Shown one piece after another: positions 18,031 to 34,584 of a stretch of 64,000 nt of DNA. The position numbers and the translations under genes are program-made. The DNA comes from Photobacterium angustum (GTDB taxonomy: Bacteria > Pseudomonadota > Gammaproteobacteria > Enterobacterales > Vibrionaceae): positions 122,269-186,268 of the forward strand of contig NZ_PYOM01000011.1 in assembly GCF_003026365.1 (NCBI RefSeq), given 5' to 3'. The notes beneath the pieces were generated by a model. The model worked only from the letters and a program-made list of their open reading frames with translations. It was not told the DNA's origin and made no database searches. The first letter of the stretch is position 1; each line of letters begins with the position of its first letter.

Positions 18031-21000
18031 ATGACAGATCAAGAGCTGAACGATCAGGGACTTTATGTGCCTGAAATGGAGCACGATGCCTGTGGTATCG
18101 GCTTTGTCGCCCACCTAAAAAACCGTAAGTCTCACCAGATTGTTACTCAGGCTCTCGATATGCTAGCGCGTATGGAGCACCGTGGCGGTCAAGGCTGTGA
18201 TCCATGTAGTGGTGATGGTGCAGGTATTTTGCTGCAAAAGCCCCACGAATTCTTATTAGAAGAAGCACTGACACTCGGTATTAAATTACCCGCCTTCGAT
18301 AAATATGGCGTCGGTGTTGTGCTATTTCCAAAAGATGAACATAAACGCCAGCAATGTCGTGAGATCTTAGAACGTAACGCTAAACGTCTTGATCTTGAAG
18401 TAATCGGCTACCGTGTGCTTCCAGTTGATAACTCAATGATCGGAGAAGATCCATTGAGCACAGAACCACAATTTGAGCATGTCTTCATCACCGGTGGTGC
18501 AAACTTAGATCCAGCTGTATTAGAGCGTAAACTTTATGTATTACGTAATTATACTGTACGTGTTTGTCTGGAAAGCGTATCGAATATTGGCGATGACTTC
18601 TACATCAACTCTCTGTCATACAAAACTTTGGTTTACAAAGGCCAGTTAACAACAGAACAAGTACCTCAGTACTTCCTAGATCTACAAAATCCAACGATGG
18701 TGACCGCACTTGCATTAGTTCACTCTCGTTTCTCAACCAATACATTCCCACGTTGGCGCTTAGCACAGCCTTTCCGTTACATTGCTCACAACGGTGAAAT
18801 CAATACCGTTCGTGGTAACTTGAACTGGATGAAAGCCCGTGAAGCGATTCTTGAATCTGATTTATTTAGTCAGCAAGAAATCGATATGCTACTGCCTATT
18901 TGTCAGGAAGGTAGCTCAGATTCATCTAACTTCGATATGGCACTAGAGCTGCTAGTGCTTTCTGGTCGTAGTTTGCCACATGCATTAATGATGCTTATCC
19001 CTGAAGCGTGGCAAGAAAACAAAAACATGGATCCTAAGCGTCGTGCTTTCTATCAGTACCACGCCAATATCATGGAACCATGGGATGGCCCTGCCTCTGT
19101 TTGTTTCACCGATGGTGTTCAAGTAGGTGCAACGCTTGACCGTAACGGTCTACGTCCATCCCGTTATACCGTGACCAAAGATGATTTCCTTGTCATGGCA
19201 TCTGAATCAGGCGTGGTTGAAATTGAGCCTGAGAATGTCCAATTCCGTGGTCGTCTGCAACCGGGTCGTATCTTCGTTGCTGATCTAGAGCAAGGTCGTA
19301 TTATTTCTGATGAAGAAGTAAAAGACAGCATTGCGACAGCACAACCGTATGAGCAATGGGTTAAAGACAATCTATTAAGCCTAAAAACGCTACCTGAAGC
19401 TGATAATATGCATCATCAGCCAACACCTGAGCGTTTATTACATCATCAACAAGCGTTTGGTGTGAGCTCAGAAGAAGTGAACGACATTATCGTTCCCTTA
19501 GCGAAAACCGCTTATGAGCCACTAAGTGCGATGGGTGCAGACTGGCCGCTAGCCGTGCTTTCTCATCAATCTCAGCACTTATCAAACTACTTTAAACAGC
19601 TATTTGCACAGGTGACTAACCCGCCAATCGATCCAATTCGTGAGCGTATGGTAATGTCATTGAATACTTACCTCGGTAAAGATCAAAACCTGCTTGCTGA
19701 GACACCTGCTCATTGCCAAAAAGTTGAACTTGAATCTCCTATTCTTTCTAATGCTGAACTTGAGAAAATCCGTGAGATTGATAATGAACATCTTCAATCG
19801 AAAACATTGGATATTGTGTTTAATGCAAGTGGCGAACCAGGCAAGCTAGAACGTGCACTTAAACGTATTTGTCAATATTCAGAAGATGCAGTCGTTGATG
19901 GTTATTCAATCATTATTCTAACTGACCGTGCAGTTAATTCTAACCATGCGGCTATTCCTGCAATGCTGGCTGTTGGTGCGGTTCACCACCACCTGATCCG
20001 CAAAGGCCTTCGTGCGAAGTGTGACATCGTAGTTGAAACCGGTGATGCACGTGAAACCCACCATTTTGCAACCCTAGTTGGTTACGGTGCTAACGCAGTT
20101 AATCCATATCTGGTCACTGAAACACTGGTTGATTTACAACGCAAACGTAAACTGGATCCTGAATTACCGACAGACACTTTATTTGATAACTACCGTAAAG
20201 GGGTTAACGGTGGTCTGCTGAAAATCTTCTCTAAGATGGGTATTTCAACGCTACAGTCATACCACGGTGCACAAATTTTCGAGGCGCTTGGTATCAGTAA
20301 ATCTGTAGTTGATAAGTACTTCACCGGTACTGTAACGCGTATTCAAGGTCTAACGATTGATGATATTGCGCAAGAAGTCTTAGTCCGTCATCGTGTTGGT
20401 TACCCTACTCGTGAAATCCCAGTACAAGTTCTTGATGTCGGTGGTGTATATCAGTGGAAGCAACGTGGTGAGAAACACTTGTTTAACCCTGAAACTATTT
20501 CACTACTGCAACAATCAACCCGTGAAAAAGATTACGCGCAATTTAAGCAATATGCGAAAGCGGTTGATGATCAAGGTGATAACGCTGCAACACTGCGTAG
20601 CCAACTTGATTTCATCAAAAACCCTGCAGGCTCTATTCCACTCGAAGAAGTAGAACCTATCGAGAATATCCTTAAGCGTTTTGCCACAGGTGCAATGAGC
20701 TTTGGTTCGATTTCTTACGAAGCGCACTCAACACTGGCTGTTGCGATGAACCGCATCGGTGCAAAATCTAACTCAGGTGAAGGTGGTGAAGATCCAGTTC
20801 GCTTTGAGAAGAAAGACAACGGTGATTGGGAACGTTCTGCTATCAAGCAGGTAGCATCAGGTCGTTTTGGTGTAACCTCTTACTACCTAACTAACGCTGA
20901 TGAGCTGCAAATCAAAATGGCTCAAGGTGCGAAACCGGGTGAAGGTGGTCAGCTTCCAGGTGATAAAGTCGATGACTGGATTGGTGCAACACGCCACTCA

Positions 21001-22578
21001 ACACCAGGGGTTGGCTTAATTTCTCCGCCTCCTCACCATGATATTTACTCAATCGAAGATTTAGCCCAGCTGATCTACGATTTGAAAAATGCTAACCGCG
21101 CAGGTCGTGTCAACGTCAAACTCGTATCAGAAGCAGGAGTAGGTACGATTGCATCAGGCGTTGCTAAAGCCAAAGCAGATGTTGTTCTTATTGCTGGTTT
21201 TGATGGCGGTACAGGTGCATCACCAATGTCATCTATTCGCCACACAGGTCTACCGTGGGAATTAGGTCTGGCAGAAACGCACCAGACGCTACTGAAGAAT
21301 GGTTTACGTAACCGTATCGTTGTTCAGTCTGATGGTCAGATGAAAACACCTCGTGACCTTGCTATCGCAACTCTTCTGGGTGCTGAAGAATGGGGCGTAG
21401 CAACAGCTGCACTGGTTGTTGAAGGCTGTATCATGATGCGTAAGTGTCACAAGAATACTTGTCCTGTCGGTATCGCAACACAGAACAAAACATTACGTGA
21501 ACGCTTTGATGGTCGCGTAGAAGACGTTGTGACTTTCTTCCAATACATGGCAGAAGGTTTACGTGAAGTAATGGCAGAGCTTGGCTTCCGTACTATTGAA
21601 GAAATGGTAGGACAATCTCACAAGCTGAAAATCCGTGATAATGTCAGTCACTGGAAATACAAGAACCTAGATCTTAGTCCTGTACTTTACATTGAAAAGC
21701 CACGTGCTGAAGATGGTATTTACAACCAACGTCCTCAAGATCATGGTTTGGATAACGTACTAGACCGTCAATTAATTGAACTTGCACAGCCAGCACTGAC
21801 AGAAGGTAAAGCAGTCAACGCTGAATTGCCTATCATCAATACCGATCGAAGTGCAGGTACTATGCTGTCGAATGAAATATCGAAAGTATACAAAGACAGC
21901 GGGTTACCACAGCCGATGAACGTGAAGTTCTTTGGTTCAGCTGGTCAAAGCTTCGGTGCATTCCTTGCTAAAGGCGTGAAATTTGAAGTTGAAGGCGATG
22001 CGAACGATTACTGGGGTAAAGGTCTATCAGGCGGTACTCTAGTACTCTACCCTGATGCGAAATCTGACATCGTTGCTGAAGATAACATCGTTGTGGGTAA
22101 CGTTTGTTTCTACGGCGCAACATCAGGTGAATCTTACATTCGCGGTCTTGCTGGCGAGCGTTTCTGTGTTCGTAACTCAGGCGCACAAGTTGTGGTTGAA
22201 GGTGTCGGTGACCACGGTTGTGAGTACATGACAGGTGGTGTTGCCGTTATTCTTGGTCAAACAGGCCGTAACTTTGCTGCTGGTATGAGTGGTGGTGTTG
22301 CTTATGTTTGGGATCAGTTCGATGACTTTGAAACCAAACTGAACCCTGAGTTAGTCGATTTAGATCCAATCGAAAAAGAAGATCAAGCACTGCTACTGAA
22401 CATGCTAACTAAACATGTTGCATTAACAGGTAGTACGGTTGCAGAGCTTTTCCTATCTAACTTCGAAGATAACTTGAAGAAGATGGTGAAAGTTATGCCG
22501 AGGGATTACAAAGCCGTATTACAAAAGCGTAAAGCTGAAGCTCAAGACAAGGAAGCGTTGGAGGCAGTCAATGGGTAA
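18031..22578 (+). CDS. gltB: Glutamate synthase large subunit, copy 1
   Basis: NADPH-GOGAT alpha subunit, which makes two glutamates from glutamine and 2-oxoglutarate. It has 1515 residues (E. coli precursor 1517). A 20-residue propeptide precedes Cys21 (EHDACGIGF), the N-terminal nucleophile of the class II amidotransferase domain (21 to about 430). A central domain, the FMN synthase domain (about 830-1200) and the C-terminal GXGXG beta-helix follow. Three cysteines in CIMMRKCHKNTCPVGIATQ ligate the 3Fe-4S cluster. The ATG follows GGAAGGA. It overlaps gltD by 8 bases. It is far more similar in layout to the E. coli enzyme than the second copy at 24422. Confidence 0.97.
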   Translation: MTDQELNDQGLYVPEMEHDACGIGFVAHLKNRKSHQIVTQALDMLARMEHRGGQGCDPCSGDGAGILLQKPHEFLLEEALTLGIKLPAFDKYGVGVVLFPKDEHKRQQCREILERNAKRLDLEVIGYRVLPVDNSMIGEDPLSTEPQFEHVFITGGANLDPAVLERKLYVLRNYTVRVCLESVSNIGDDFYINSLSYKTLVYKGQLTTEQVPQYFLDLQNPTMVTALALVHSRFSTNTFPRWRLAQPFRYIAHNGEINTVRGNLNWMKAREAILESDLFSQQEIDMLLPICQEGSSDSSNFDMALELLVLSGRSLPHALMMLIPEAWQENKNMDPKRRAFYQYHANIMEPWDGPASVCFTDGVQVGATLDRNGLRPSRYTVTKDDFLVMASESGVVEIEPENVQFRGRLQPGRIFVADLEQGRIISDEEVKDSIATAQPYEQWVKDNLLSLKTLPEADNMHHQPTPERLLHHQQAFGVSSEEVNDIIVPLAKTAYEPLSAMGADWPLAVLSHQSQHLSNYFKQLFAQVTNPPIDPIRERMVMSLNTYLGKDQNLLAETPAHCQKVELESPILSNAELEKIREIDNEHLQSKTLDIVFNASGEPGKLERALKRICQYSEDAVVDGYSIIILTDRAVNSNHAAIPAMLAVGAVHHHLIRKGLRAKCDIVVETGDARETHHFATLVGYGANAVNPYLVTETLVDLQRKRKLDPELPTDTLFDNYRKGVNGGLLKIFSKMGISTLQSYHGAQIFEALGISKSVVDKYFTGTVTRIQGLTIDDIAQEVLVRHRVGYPTREIPVQVLDVGGVYQWKQRGEKHLFNPETISLLQQSTREKDYAQFKQYAKAVDDQGDNAATLRSQLDFIKNPAGSIPLEEVEPIENILKRFATGAMSFGSISYEAHSTLAVAMNRIGAKSNSGEGGEDPVRFEKKDNGDWERSAIKQVASGRFGVTSYYLTNADELQIKMAQGAKPGEGGQLPGDKVDDWIGATRHSTPGVGLISPPPHHDIYSIEDLAQLIYDLKNANRAGRVNVKLVSEAGVGTIASGVAKAKADVVLIAGFDGGTGASPMSSIRHTGLPWELGLAETHQTLLKNGLRNRIVVQSDGQMKTPRDLAIATLLGAEEWGVATAALVVEGCIMMRKCHKNTCPVGIATQNKTLRERFDGRVEDVVTFFQYMAEGLREVMAELGFRTIEEMVGQSHKLKIRDNVSHWKYKNLDLSPVLYIEKPRAEDGIYNQRPQDHGLDNVLDRQLIELAQPALTEGKAVNAELPIINTDRSAGTMLSNEISKVYKDSGLPQPMNVKFFGSAGQSFGAFLAKGVKFEVEGDANDYWGKGLSGGTLVLYPDAKSDIVAEDNIVVGNVCFYGATSGESYIRGLAGERFCVRNSGAQVVVEGVGDHGCEYMTGGVAVILGQTGRNFAAGMSGGVAYVWDQFDDFETKLNPELVDLDPIEKEDQALLLNMLTKHVALTGSTVAELFLSNFEDNLKKMVKVMPRDYKAVLQKRKAEAQDKEALEAVNG

Positions 22579-24037
22579 GCCAACTGGATTTTTAGAATTT
22601 GGCCGTGAATTGCCAAAAAAATTGGATCCGAGTGTTCGTATTCAAGATAACAAAGAATTCGTTCTAAACGATGAATTTGGTGACAAGATCAATGAACAGT
22701 CATCACGCTGCATGGATTGTGGTGTACCGTTCTGTCATAACTCTTGTCCAATTGGAAATATTATTCCTGAATTTAATGATGCGGTTTACCGCGATAGCTG
22801 GGAAGAAGCGTGGAACATCCTAAGTTCAACGAATAACTTCCCAGAGTTTACGGGTCGTGTGTGTCCTGCCCCTTGTGAAAGTGGCTGTGTATTAGGTATC
22901 AACCAAGATCCCATCACGATTTGTAATATCGAGAAAACAATTGTTGAAACAGCTTACCGTGAAGGTTATGCCAAACCTAAAACACCACGTTCGCGAACAG
23001 GTAAAACCATTGCAATTATCGGTTCAGGCCCAGCAGGCTTATCAGCCGCAGAGCAGCTAAACAGCGCAGGTCACACTGTGACAGTGTTTGAGCGTGATGA
23101 AAAAGTTGGTGGTCTGCTTCGTTTTGGTATTCCTGACTTTAAGCTAGGTATGGATATCATTGATCGTAAGATCAACCTAATGGCTGAAGCTGGCGTTAAA
23201 TTTGAAGTTAACGCGCATATTGGTGTAGATATCAATGCTAAGCAATTACGCCAAGACTTTGATGTCGTATTACTTACAGGCGGTTCAACCGTTCCTCGTA
23301 ACCTGCCAATCCCAGGTCGTGAACTAAATGGCGTACATTTTGCGATGGAATTTCTTGCGCAAAATAACCGTCGTGCCAACGAGATGGATTTAAAAACCGA
23401 AGAGATTCACGCCAAAGGTAAACATGTTGTGGTTATTGGTGGAGGTGATACCGGTTCTGACTGTGTAGGTACATCAAACCGTCACGGCGCTGCAAGTATT
23501 ACTCAAGTTGAAATCATGCCTGTTCCACCTGAAAAGCGTCCAGCTAATCAGCCATGGCCGTCATACCCAATGATCATGAAAACATCAACTTCACATGAAG
23601 AAGGTTGTTATCGTTACTGGAACATCTTAACCAAAGAGTTTATCTCTGACGATAACGGTAATGTGAAAGGCTTACGTATTGCTGATATCGTTTGGCAAGA
23701 AGCAAAACCAGGCGAGCGCCCAGGGTTTGATGAAGTTGAAGGTTCAGAGCGTGTGATTGCCTGTGATCTTGCTTTCTTAGCGATGGGCTTCTTACACCCA
23801 GAACCAACAGGCGTTCTTGCTCAACTTGATATCGCATTAGACGAGCGTGGTAATGTTGCAACTGAAGATTTCGCAACTAACCAAGCTGGTGTATTTGCAG
23901 CAGGTGATATGCGTACAGGTCAATCATTGGTTGTACGTTGTATTAACGAAGGTCGAGAGTCTGCTCGTGCAGTTGATGCTTACCTTATGGGTAATACAAA
24001 CCTTGAAGCAAAAGCTGATTCATTAATGCTTTCTTAA
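22571..24037 (+). CDS. gltD: Glutamate synthase small subunit, copy 1
   Basis: Beta subunit that passes electrons from NADPH through FAD and Fe-S clusters to GltB. It has 488 residues. The N-terminal Cys motifs CMDCGVPFCHNSCP and CPAPCESGC bind clusters (residues about 45-110). The FAD motif IAIIGSGPAGLSAAEQL begins near residue 147, and the NADPH motif VVVIGGGDTGSDC near residue 288. The C-terminal FAD signature FAAGDMRTGQSLVV is present. The start overlaps the end of gltB by 8 bases, which implies translational coupling and equal amounts of the subunits. A strong terminator follows. Confidence 0.97.
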   Translation: MGKPTGFLEFGRELPKKLDPSVRIQDNKEFVLNDEFGDKINEQSSRCMDCGVPFCHNSCPIGNIIPEFNDAVYRDSWEEAWNILSSTNNFPEFTGRVCPAPCESGCVLGINQDPITICNIEKTIVETAYREGYAKPKTPRSRTGKTIAIIGSGPAGLSAAEQLNSAGHTVTVFERDEKVGGLLRFGIPDFKLGMDIIDRKINLMAEAGVKFEVNAHIGVDINAKQLRQDFDVVLLTGGSTVPRNLPIPGRELNGVHFAMEFLAQNNRRANEMDLKTEEIHAKGKHVVVIGGGDTGSDCVGTSNRHGAASITQVEIMPVPPEKRPANQPWPSYPMIMKTSTSHEEGCYRYWNILTKEFISDDNGNVKGLRIADIVWQEAKPGERPGFDEVEGSERVIACDLAFLAMGFLHPEPTGVLAQLDIALDERGNVATEDFATNQAGVFAAGDMRTGQSLVVRCINEGRESARAVDAYLMGNTNLEAKADSLMLS

Positions 24038-24421
24038 CTTCTACGTAAAGTTAATCTTTAATCTAAAGCCAGCTCAAATGAGCTGGCTTTTTACTATTAT
24101 AACTCTCAATATTCAATGTTAGCCTCAACATTTCCCCGTACATCCCTGAAAACCTATACTTAATTATTAATATTAAGACTTTAATCACGCCTTTCCAATC
24201 AGGATAAACACTTGCTATTCACTATATTTAATTGAACTTTAAGATGTTATTACTATTTTAATGTGCATCATAATATTTAGCGCTAGTTGTTATGTCTATT
24301 TGACCTTTTTGTAAATTATGGGTACTTTGATGAATCGCAGGAAGCATACTGATGATCAGGATGATTATCATATTGATGCAGTAAACCTGTTTATACCAAA
24401 CAGGTGCAAGGGAGAATTGCA
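24038..24421 (+). other. Intergenic region between the two gltBD operons, with leader hairpin
   Basis: After the first operon's terminator the gap is AT-rich and holds the promoter of the second gltBD pair. Just upstream of the second gltB ribosome site lies a 7-bp inverted repeat (CCTGTTT at 24386-24392, AAACAGG at 24398-24404) with a 5-base loop, ending about 6 bases before GGGAG. It could modulate translation or be an operator. No gene is seen. Confidence 0.5.
24065..24095 (+). terminator. Terminator of first gltBD operon
   Basis: Near-perfect 12-bp stem AAAGCCAGCTCA/TGAGCTGGCTTT with a T run, about 30 bases after gltD. Confidence 0.9.
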
Positions 24422-30312
<5,891 letters not shown>

Positions 30313-30332
30313 ATACGTTAATTAAAAAAACT

Positions 30333-30363
30333 AAAGCGGATGGGCAACCTTCCGCTTTTTTAT
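30333..30363 (+). terminator. Terminator of second gltBD operon
   Basis: AAAGCGGA/TCCGCTTT stem with a 10-base loop and a T run. Confidence 0.8.
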
Positions 30364-30475
30364 TGATTAAAAATTAGCGTTCGATAACTTTTGGTATAAA
30401 TTCTATTGCTCATGGTACACTAATTAACACGACAGCACCCTCGGTGCACAGCTTGAACAACAAGAGAACGAATCA

Positions 30476-31174
30476 ATGAAAATCGGCATTATTGGCGCAA
30501 TGGAGCAAGAAGTTGCGATCCTAAAATCACAACTAGAAAACTGCGAAACACACAACAAAGCAGGTTGTACTCTCTACACTGGTACGCTAAATGGTGCTGA
30601 TGTTGTCTTGTTACAATCTGGTATTGGTAAAGTTGCAGCAGCAGTAGGCACAGCCGTATTACTTGAAACGTTCCAACCTGATGTTGTGATCAATACAGGC
30701 TCTGCAGGCGGTTTTGAATCAAGCCTTAACGTTGGTGATGTTGTGATCTCAACGGAAGTTCGCTACCACGACGCAGACGTGACAGCATTTGGTTATGAGA
30801 TCGGTCAAATGGCACAGCAGCCAGCCGCTTTCCTATCTGACGAAAAACTGATGGATGTAGCAGAGCAAGCACTATCTGCTTTACCTGAAAAGCCACACGC
30901 TGTTCGCGGACTGATCTGTACTGGCGATGCATTTGTATGTAGTACTGAAAAACAAAAATTCATTCGCACTCACTTCCCATCAGTAGTTGCAGTTGAAATG
31001 GAAGCAGCGGCTATTGCTCAAGCTTGTCACCAATTCAAAGTACCATTTGTTGTGGTTCGTGCCATTTCTGATGTTGCAGATAAAGAATCGCCAATGAGCT
31101 TTGATGAGTTCCTGCCTCTTGCAGCAAAAAGCTCATCAATCATGGTTGAGAAAATGGTTGAGTTACTTAAGTAA
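30476..31174 (+). CDS. mtnN: 5'-methylthioadenosine/S-adenosylhomocysteine nucleosidase
   Basis: Hydrolyses the glycosidic bond of MTA and SAH. It is also the Pfs enzyme that supplies S-ribosylhomocysteine for autoinducer-2 synthesis by LuxS (family knowledge). It has 232 residues, the same as E. coli. Glu12 (GAMEQEV), Glu174 in [10 protein letters not shown] and Asp197 in RAISDVADK are the expected catalytic residues. The ATG follows an AAGAGAA ribosome site. It heads a short co-directional set with the CbiB-like gene and btuF, an order shared with other Vibrionaceae, while E. coli keeps mtn next to btuF. Confidence 0.97.
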   Translation: MKIGIIGAMEQEVAILKSQLENCETHNKAGCTLYTGTLNGADVVLLQSGIGKVAAAVGTAVLLETFQPDVVINTGSAGGFESSLNVGDVVISTEVRYHDADVTAFGYEIGQMAQQPAAFLSDEKLMDVAEQALSALPEKPHAVRGLICTGDAFVCSTEKQKFIRTHFPSVVAVEMEAAAIAQACHQFKVPFVVVRAISDVADKESPMSFDEFLPLAAKSSSIMVEKMVELLK

Positions 31175-31243
31175 CCTCATTGTAGTAACTAATTTAAGTG
31201 GCCTTGCTTAGCATCTAGCCTAAAACGAGAATAGCTGTCACGG

Positions 31244-32203
31244 ATGATGGAATCACTTGTTGCGTTACTCACAACTAATAGCTCCCTACTCGCTTTGTGG
31301 GGAGCGTTATTATTGCATTGGGTTTTACCCATTCCCTACCCGCTTCACCCCATTGTTATTTGGCAACGTCTCGCACTGCTCATTGCAGAGCGTGTTAATC
31401 ACCCGAAAGAAAATCCCTCTCAACGTATTCTCGCTGGCTCACTTGCTTGGTTTTTAATGTCAGGCACGGTACTGATCTTATTGTTCGCTTTTAGCCAACT
31501 GGTTTGGTATCAGACGATTTTCCAGATGACCCTGTTGTGGATGGCAATAGACTGGCAAACATCTGCTAAATTAGGCAAACAATTTAACCAAGCCTATAAC
31601 CTTGAACACAAAGGCAGATGCCGTGAGTTATTAGCCGATCACGTTAATCGTAATACTGAAAATTTATCATTACTTGGACTAGGTAAAGCGGGTGCTGAAA
31701 CCCTATTACTTGGTTACGGCCGTAATGTCATTGGCGTCTTATTCTGGTATGCCATTGGTGGTGGTATTGCGGCGATTATGTATCGTTTAGCCATTAGCCT
31801 TGCGCGATCTTGGTCACCAAGCCGTGAACAGTTCCGCTTTTTTGGTTTACCCGCGATTCGCATCGCACTTATTTTAGATATTGTTCCGCTTCGCCTGTTT
31901 GCTCTATTAATTACTCTTGGTCAAAATGCCAAAAATGCTTTTCATGGTTTAATGCAGCAAGGTGAGAATTGGCAACTACCAGGGCCGGGTTGGTTATTAG
32001 CCGCAACCGGACACAAACTGTCTTTATCCCTTGGCGGTCCTGCAATGTACAACCAAGTGAAAATGGAACGACCGCGTATTGGAGGGAAAATTGCCCCCGC
32101 ATCGTTACACCTTGCACAAATTCAGCAATTAATGACAAGTCGTTTATGGTGTTGGATCATTATTGAAAGTGGCTTACTGATTATTTTTCACGGACTAGCT
32201 TAA
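31244..32203 (+). CDS. CbiB/CobD-family cobalamin biosynthesis membrane protein
   Basis: A 319-residue membrane protein with four or five hydrophobic segments (for example residues about 15-35, 65-95, 165-190 and 300-317). It resembles CbiB/CobD adenosylcobinamide-phosphate synthases, visible in [23 protein letters not shown] and in the late segment [25 protein letters not shown]. Its neighbour btuF (vitamin B12 uptake), which it overlaps by one base, supports a role in cobinamide or cobalamin salvage. It is diverged from the enteric CbiB, so the exact reaction is inferred. Two adjacent ATG codons are possible starts and the ribosome site is poor. Confidence 0.8.
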   Translation: MMESLVALLTTNSSLLALWGALLLHWVLPIPYPLHPIVIWQRLALLIAERVNHPKENPSQRILAGSLAWFLMSGTVLILLFAFSQLVWYQTIFQMTLLWMAIDWQTSAKLGKQFNQAYNLEHKGRCRELLADHVNRNTENLSLLGLGKAGAETLLLGYGRNVIGVLFWYAIGGGIAAIMYRLAISLARSWSPSREQFRFFGLPAIRIALILDIVPLRLFALLITLGQNAKNAFHGLMQQGENWQLPGPGWLLAATGHKLSLSLGGPAMYNQVKMERPRIGGKIAPASLHLAQIQQLMTSRLWCWIIIESGLLIIFHGLA

Positions 32204-33045
32204 TGCGCTTCCTACTTCTCATTGTTGTTCTATTCCCATTTACCTCTGCCTTTGCTGAACAATCACAGTCTGTTCAACGCATCATTAGCTTATCGCCACA
32301 CATGACGGAGCTCGCTTATAGCGCTGGTTTGGGAAACAAACTCATCGCAGCTAGCGACTACAGTGATTTCCCAGAGCAAGCGAAAAAATTAGAACGTGTT
32401 GCAAATTATCGCGGCATCAAAATGGAACGAATTATTACTTTAAAGCCTGATTTAATTTTGGCATGGAAAGGAGGGAACCCCAGTCGTGAAATGACTCGTT
32501 TACAGCAACTTGGGATTAAGATCTTTTACTCAAATCCAACGCAATTAACCGATATTGCAGATACGATTATCAAACTGGGTAAATTTGCTGATGATCCAAG
32601 TCAATCGATTACTGCAGCTACAACATTTAGAACACAACTCGCCAAAATTAAAGCACGCTATCAGAACAAGTCTCCTGTACGTTACTTTTATCAATTAAGT
32701 GATAGCCCTATGTTGACGATTTCAGATGGCAACTGGCCGAGTCCTGTCTTTGATATTTGCGGTGGAGAAAATATTTTTGCCACCAGCACCGCGGCATACC
32801 CACAAGTCAATCAAGAGCAAGTTGTTGTTCGCCAACCCAGCGTCATTTTCGGTTCACGTCATGCAACATCAAAAGAAAATAGCCCATGGTTACAGTGGCA
32901 AGGAAAACTGCCTGCAGTTGATAATCATCAGCTTTATCAACTCAATAGTGATTGGTTAAACCGCCCGACACTTCGCACTCTTAAAGCCGTAAAGCAAGTG
33001 TGTCAACTACTGGAAAATGCAAGAAAAACCCTACCTTTGCTGTGA
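32203..33045 (+). CDS. btuF: Vitamin B12-binding periplasmic protein
   Basis: Periplasmic receptor that delivers cobalamin to the BtuCD ABC transporter. It has 280 residues. The signal peptide spans 1-18 and is cut after AFA. It has the two-lobed class III fold, with [32 protein letters not shown] in the N-lobe and [11 protein letters not shown] and LNRPTLRTL in the C-lobe, all typical of BtuF. The start codon overlaps the stop of the CbiB-like gene (TAATG), so the two are translationally coupled. No B12 riboswitch was recognised upstream of this gene set. Confidence 0.92.
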   Translation: MRFLLLIVVLFPFTSAFAEQSQSVQRIISLSPHMTELAYSAGLGNKLIAASDYSDFPEQAKKLERVANYRGIKMERIITLKPDLILAWKGGNPSREMTRLQQLGIKIFYSNPTQLTDIADTIIKLGKFADDPSQSITAATTFRTQLAKIKARYQNKSPVRYFYQLSDSPMLTISDGNWPSPVFDICGGENIFATSTAAYPQVNQEQVVVRQPSVIFGSRHATSKENSPWLQWQGKLPAVDNHQLYQLNSDWLNRPTLRTLKAVKQVCQLLENARKTLPLL

Positions 33046-33087
33046 ATAACCTCACTAAAGGTGGATTTTATAGTTGTACCTAGCTAC

Positions 33088-33112
33088 GTAGGCAGTACAA
33101 TCGCCTGCCTAC
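33088..33112 (+). terminator. Possible terminator after btuF
   Basis: 8-bp inverted repeat GTAGGCAG/CTGCCTAC with a 9-base loop. The downstream run is C/T-mixed rather than pure T, so termination is probably weak. Confidence 0.4.
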
Positions 33113-33143
33113 TTCCCCCCTTTTCTATTAAATAGGGATAAAC

Positions 33144-33755
33144 ATGCTCATCTATATTCTCGATATGTTTGGTACTGCAATCTTTGCAGCCTCGGGAGTA
33201 CTCATGGCTGGACGATTACGCATGGATCCTTTTGGCGTTGTCGTGCTAGCCAGCGTAACAGCTATTGGTGGCGGCACTATTCGTGATATGGCATTAGGTG
33301 CTACCCCTGTGTTTTGGATCAAAGATACCAATTACTTATGGGTGATTTTTATTACCTGTATTATTACTATGCTCGCCACTCAACGCCCCAAACGGATGCC
33401 ATGGTATTTTCTTCCTGTCGCTGATGCGATTGGATTAGCAGTCTTTGTTGCTATAGGTGTCGAAAAGTCATTACGTTATGGTGCATCGCCAATGGTCGCT
33501 GTGATCATGGGTGTAATAACAGGTTGTGGTGGTGGCGTAATCCGAGATGTACTCGGACGAGAAATACCAATGGTATTACGTACAGAGGTTTATGCAACAG
33601 CCTGTATTCTAGGTGGTATGGTACACACCATAGGCTTATCTTTAGGCGTACTGCCTTCTGTTGCTGCAGTGATCGGTATCTTTACTACACTCACCATAAG
33701 ACTTGCAGCCATTAAGTGGAATCTGTCTCTGCCTATTTTTGCACTGCGTAATTAA
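33144..33755 (+). CDS. Trimeric intracellular cation channel family protein (UPF0126, YadS/YicG type)
   Basis: A 203-residue inner-membrane protein built of two homologous halves, each with three helices and a glycine-rich GGGTIRD / GGGVIRDVLGREIP motif at residues about 45-52 and 130-141. The two-GGG pattern is the signature of bacterial TRIC/UPF0126 proteins, which conduct K+ or small cations. Related E. coli proteins (YadS, YicG) have been linked to glycine uptake. E. coli yadS also lies next to btuF, so the context supports the YadS branch. The ribosome site is AGGGATA. A bidirectional terminator follows. Confidence 0.88.
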   Translation: MLIYILDMFGTAIFAASGVLMAGRLRMDPFGVVVLASVTAIGGGTIRDMALGATPVFWIKDTNYLWVIFITCIITMLATQRPKRMPWYFLPVADAIGLAVFVAIGVEKSLRYGASPMVAVIMGVITGCGGGVIRDVLGREIPMVLRTEVYATACILGGMVHTIGLSLGVLPSVAAVIGIFTTLTIRLAAIKWNLSLPIFALRN

Positions 33756-33756
33756 C

Positions 33757-33787
33757 AAAAAAACCGCCAACACTGGCGGTTTTTTAA
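33757..33787. terminator. Bidirectional terminator between the YadS-like gene and dedA-type gene
   Basis: AAACCGCCA/TGGCGGTTT stem with A and T runs on either side (33761-33783). Confidence 0.85.
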
Positions 33788-33808
33788 TGTGATACAAACA
33801 AGGCTAAC

Positions 33809-34429
33809 TTATTCTTCAATCGAGATTTTACGGCGTTTGAATCGACGGACAAGCCACCATCCAAGTATACAAGCAAGTACAACGACGACAGACCAACATT
33901 GCATCTGATATTTATGATAGAAGGCTAAAATAGGCCCTAATTCGTCATGTAAATAAGCAGGAGCTACGCCAAATACCAATAGCCAGATCGTTACTGCTAA
34001 GAAGTTACCTAATAAGAAAAGTTGAACTGGCATTTGCGCAATACCACAGCCAATACACATGAACTGTTTAATGCCTTCAACAAAGCGACTGATCACAAGC
34101 CCTAGCATGCCATAGCGGTCAATAAACTGATGTAACTTGGTCAGCGTTCGCGGTTTAATCCATTCTTTCTTCGTTAAGATATGACCAAATTGGCGTCCAA
34201 TAAAGTAGCCAATACTGTTACCAATAAAGCTACTTGCCCAAGCAACAGATAGCACCATAGGTAACGACATTTTACCTGACGAAGCCAATAAACTCGCGAC
34301 GATTAATAACGACTGACCAGGCGCTGGGATCCCCATACCTTCAACAGCAATTGCCAATGCCAAAATATAGTACCCGTATTGCTGCAGCAGCGGGGTGAGA
34401 TCAGTAATAATATGTTGAATCGATTCCAT
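33809..34429 (-). CDS. DedA family inner-membrane protein
   Basis: A 206-residue DedA/SNARE-associated-domain membrane protein. Members support membrane-potential homeostasis and act as lipid carriers (family knowledge). The signature GNSIGYFIGRQFG and the following FIDRYGMLGLVISRFVEGIKQFMCIGCGIAQMP motif are clear, with E..G..IPAPG in the first re-entrant loop and four to five helices. The frame is open to a TTG at 34531, but the extra 34 residues look unlike the family, so ATG 34429 is preferred although its ribosome site is weak. The usual Arg after VEG-(I/R)R is replaced by Lys, still basic. Confidence 0.86.
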   Translation of the reverse strand: MESIQHIITDLTPLLQQYGYYILALAIAVEGMGIPAPGQSLLIVASLLASSGKMSLPMVLSVAWASSFIGNSIGYFIGRQFGHILTKKEWIKPRTLTKLHQFIDRYGMLGLVISRFVEGIKQFMCIGCGIAQMPVQLFLLGNFLAVTIWLLVFGVAPAYLHDELGPILAFYHKYQMQCWSVVVVLACILGWWLVRRFKRRKISIEE

Positions 34430-34584
34430 AGCCAGTTGATATAAAAATGAAGAGTAATTTTTTATAGTAGCTTGTCTCTTGTCGTCGGCATAATGATCAA
34501 AGCTAGAAAGTAAGCTTTCATAAACCACCAAACATTAAGATTTAAAGCCAAGTTATTATTAATTAAGACTATTTGATAGATAAT

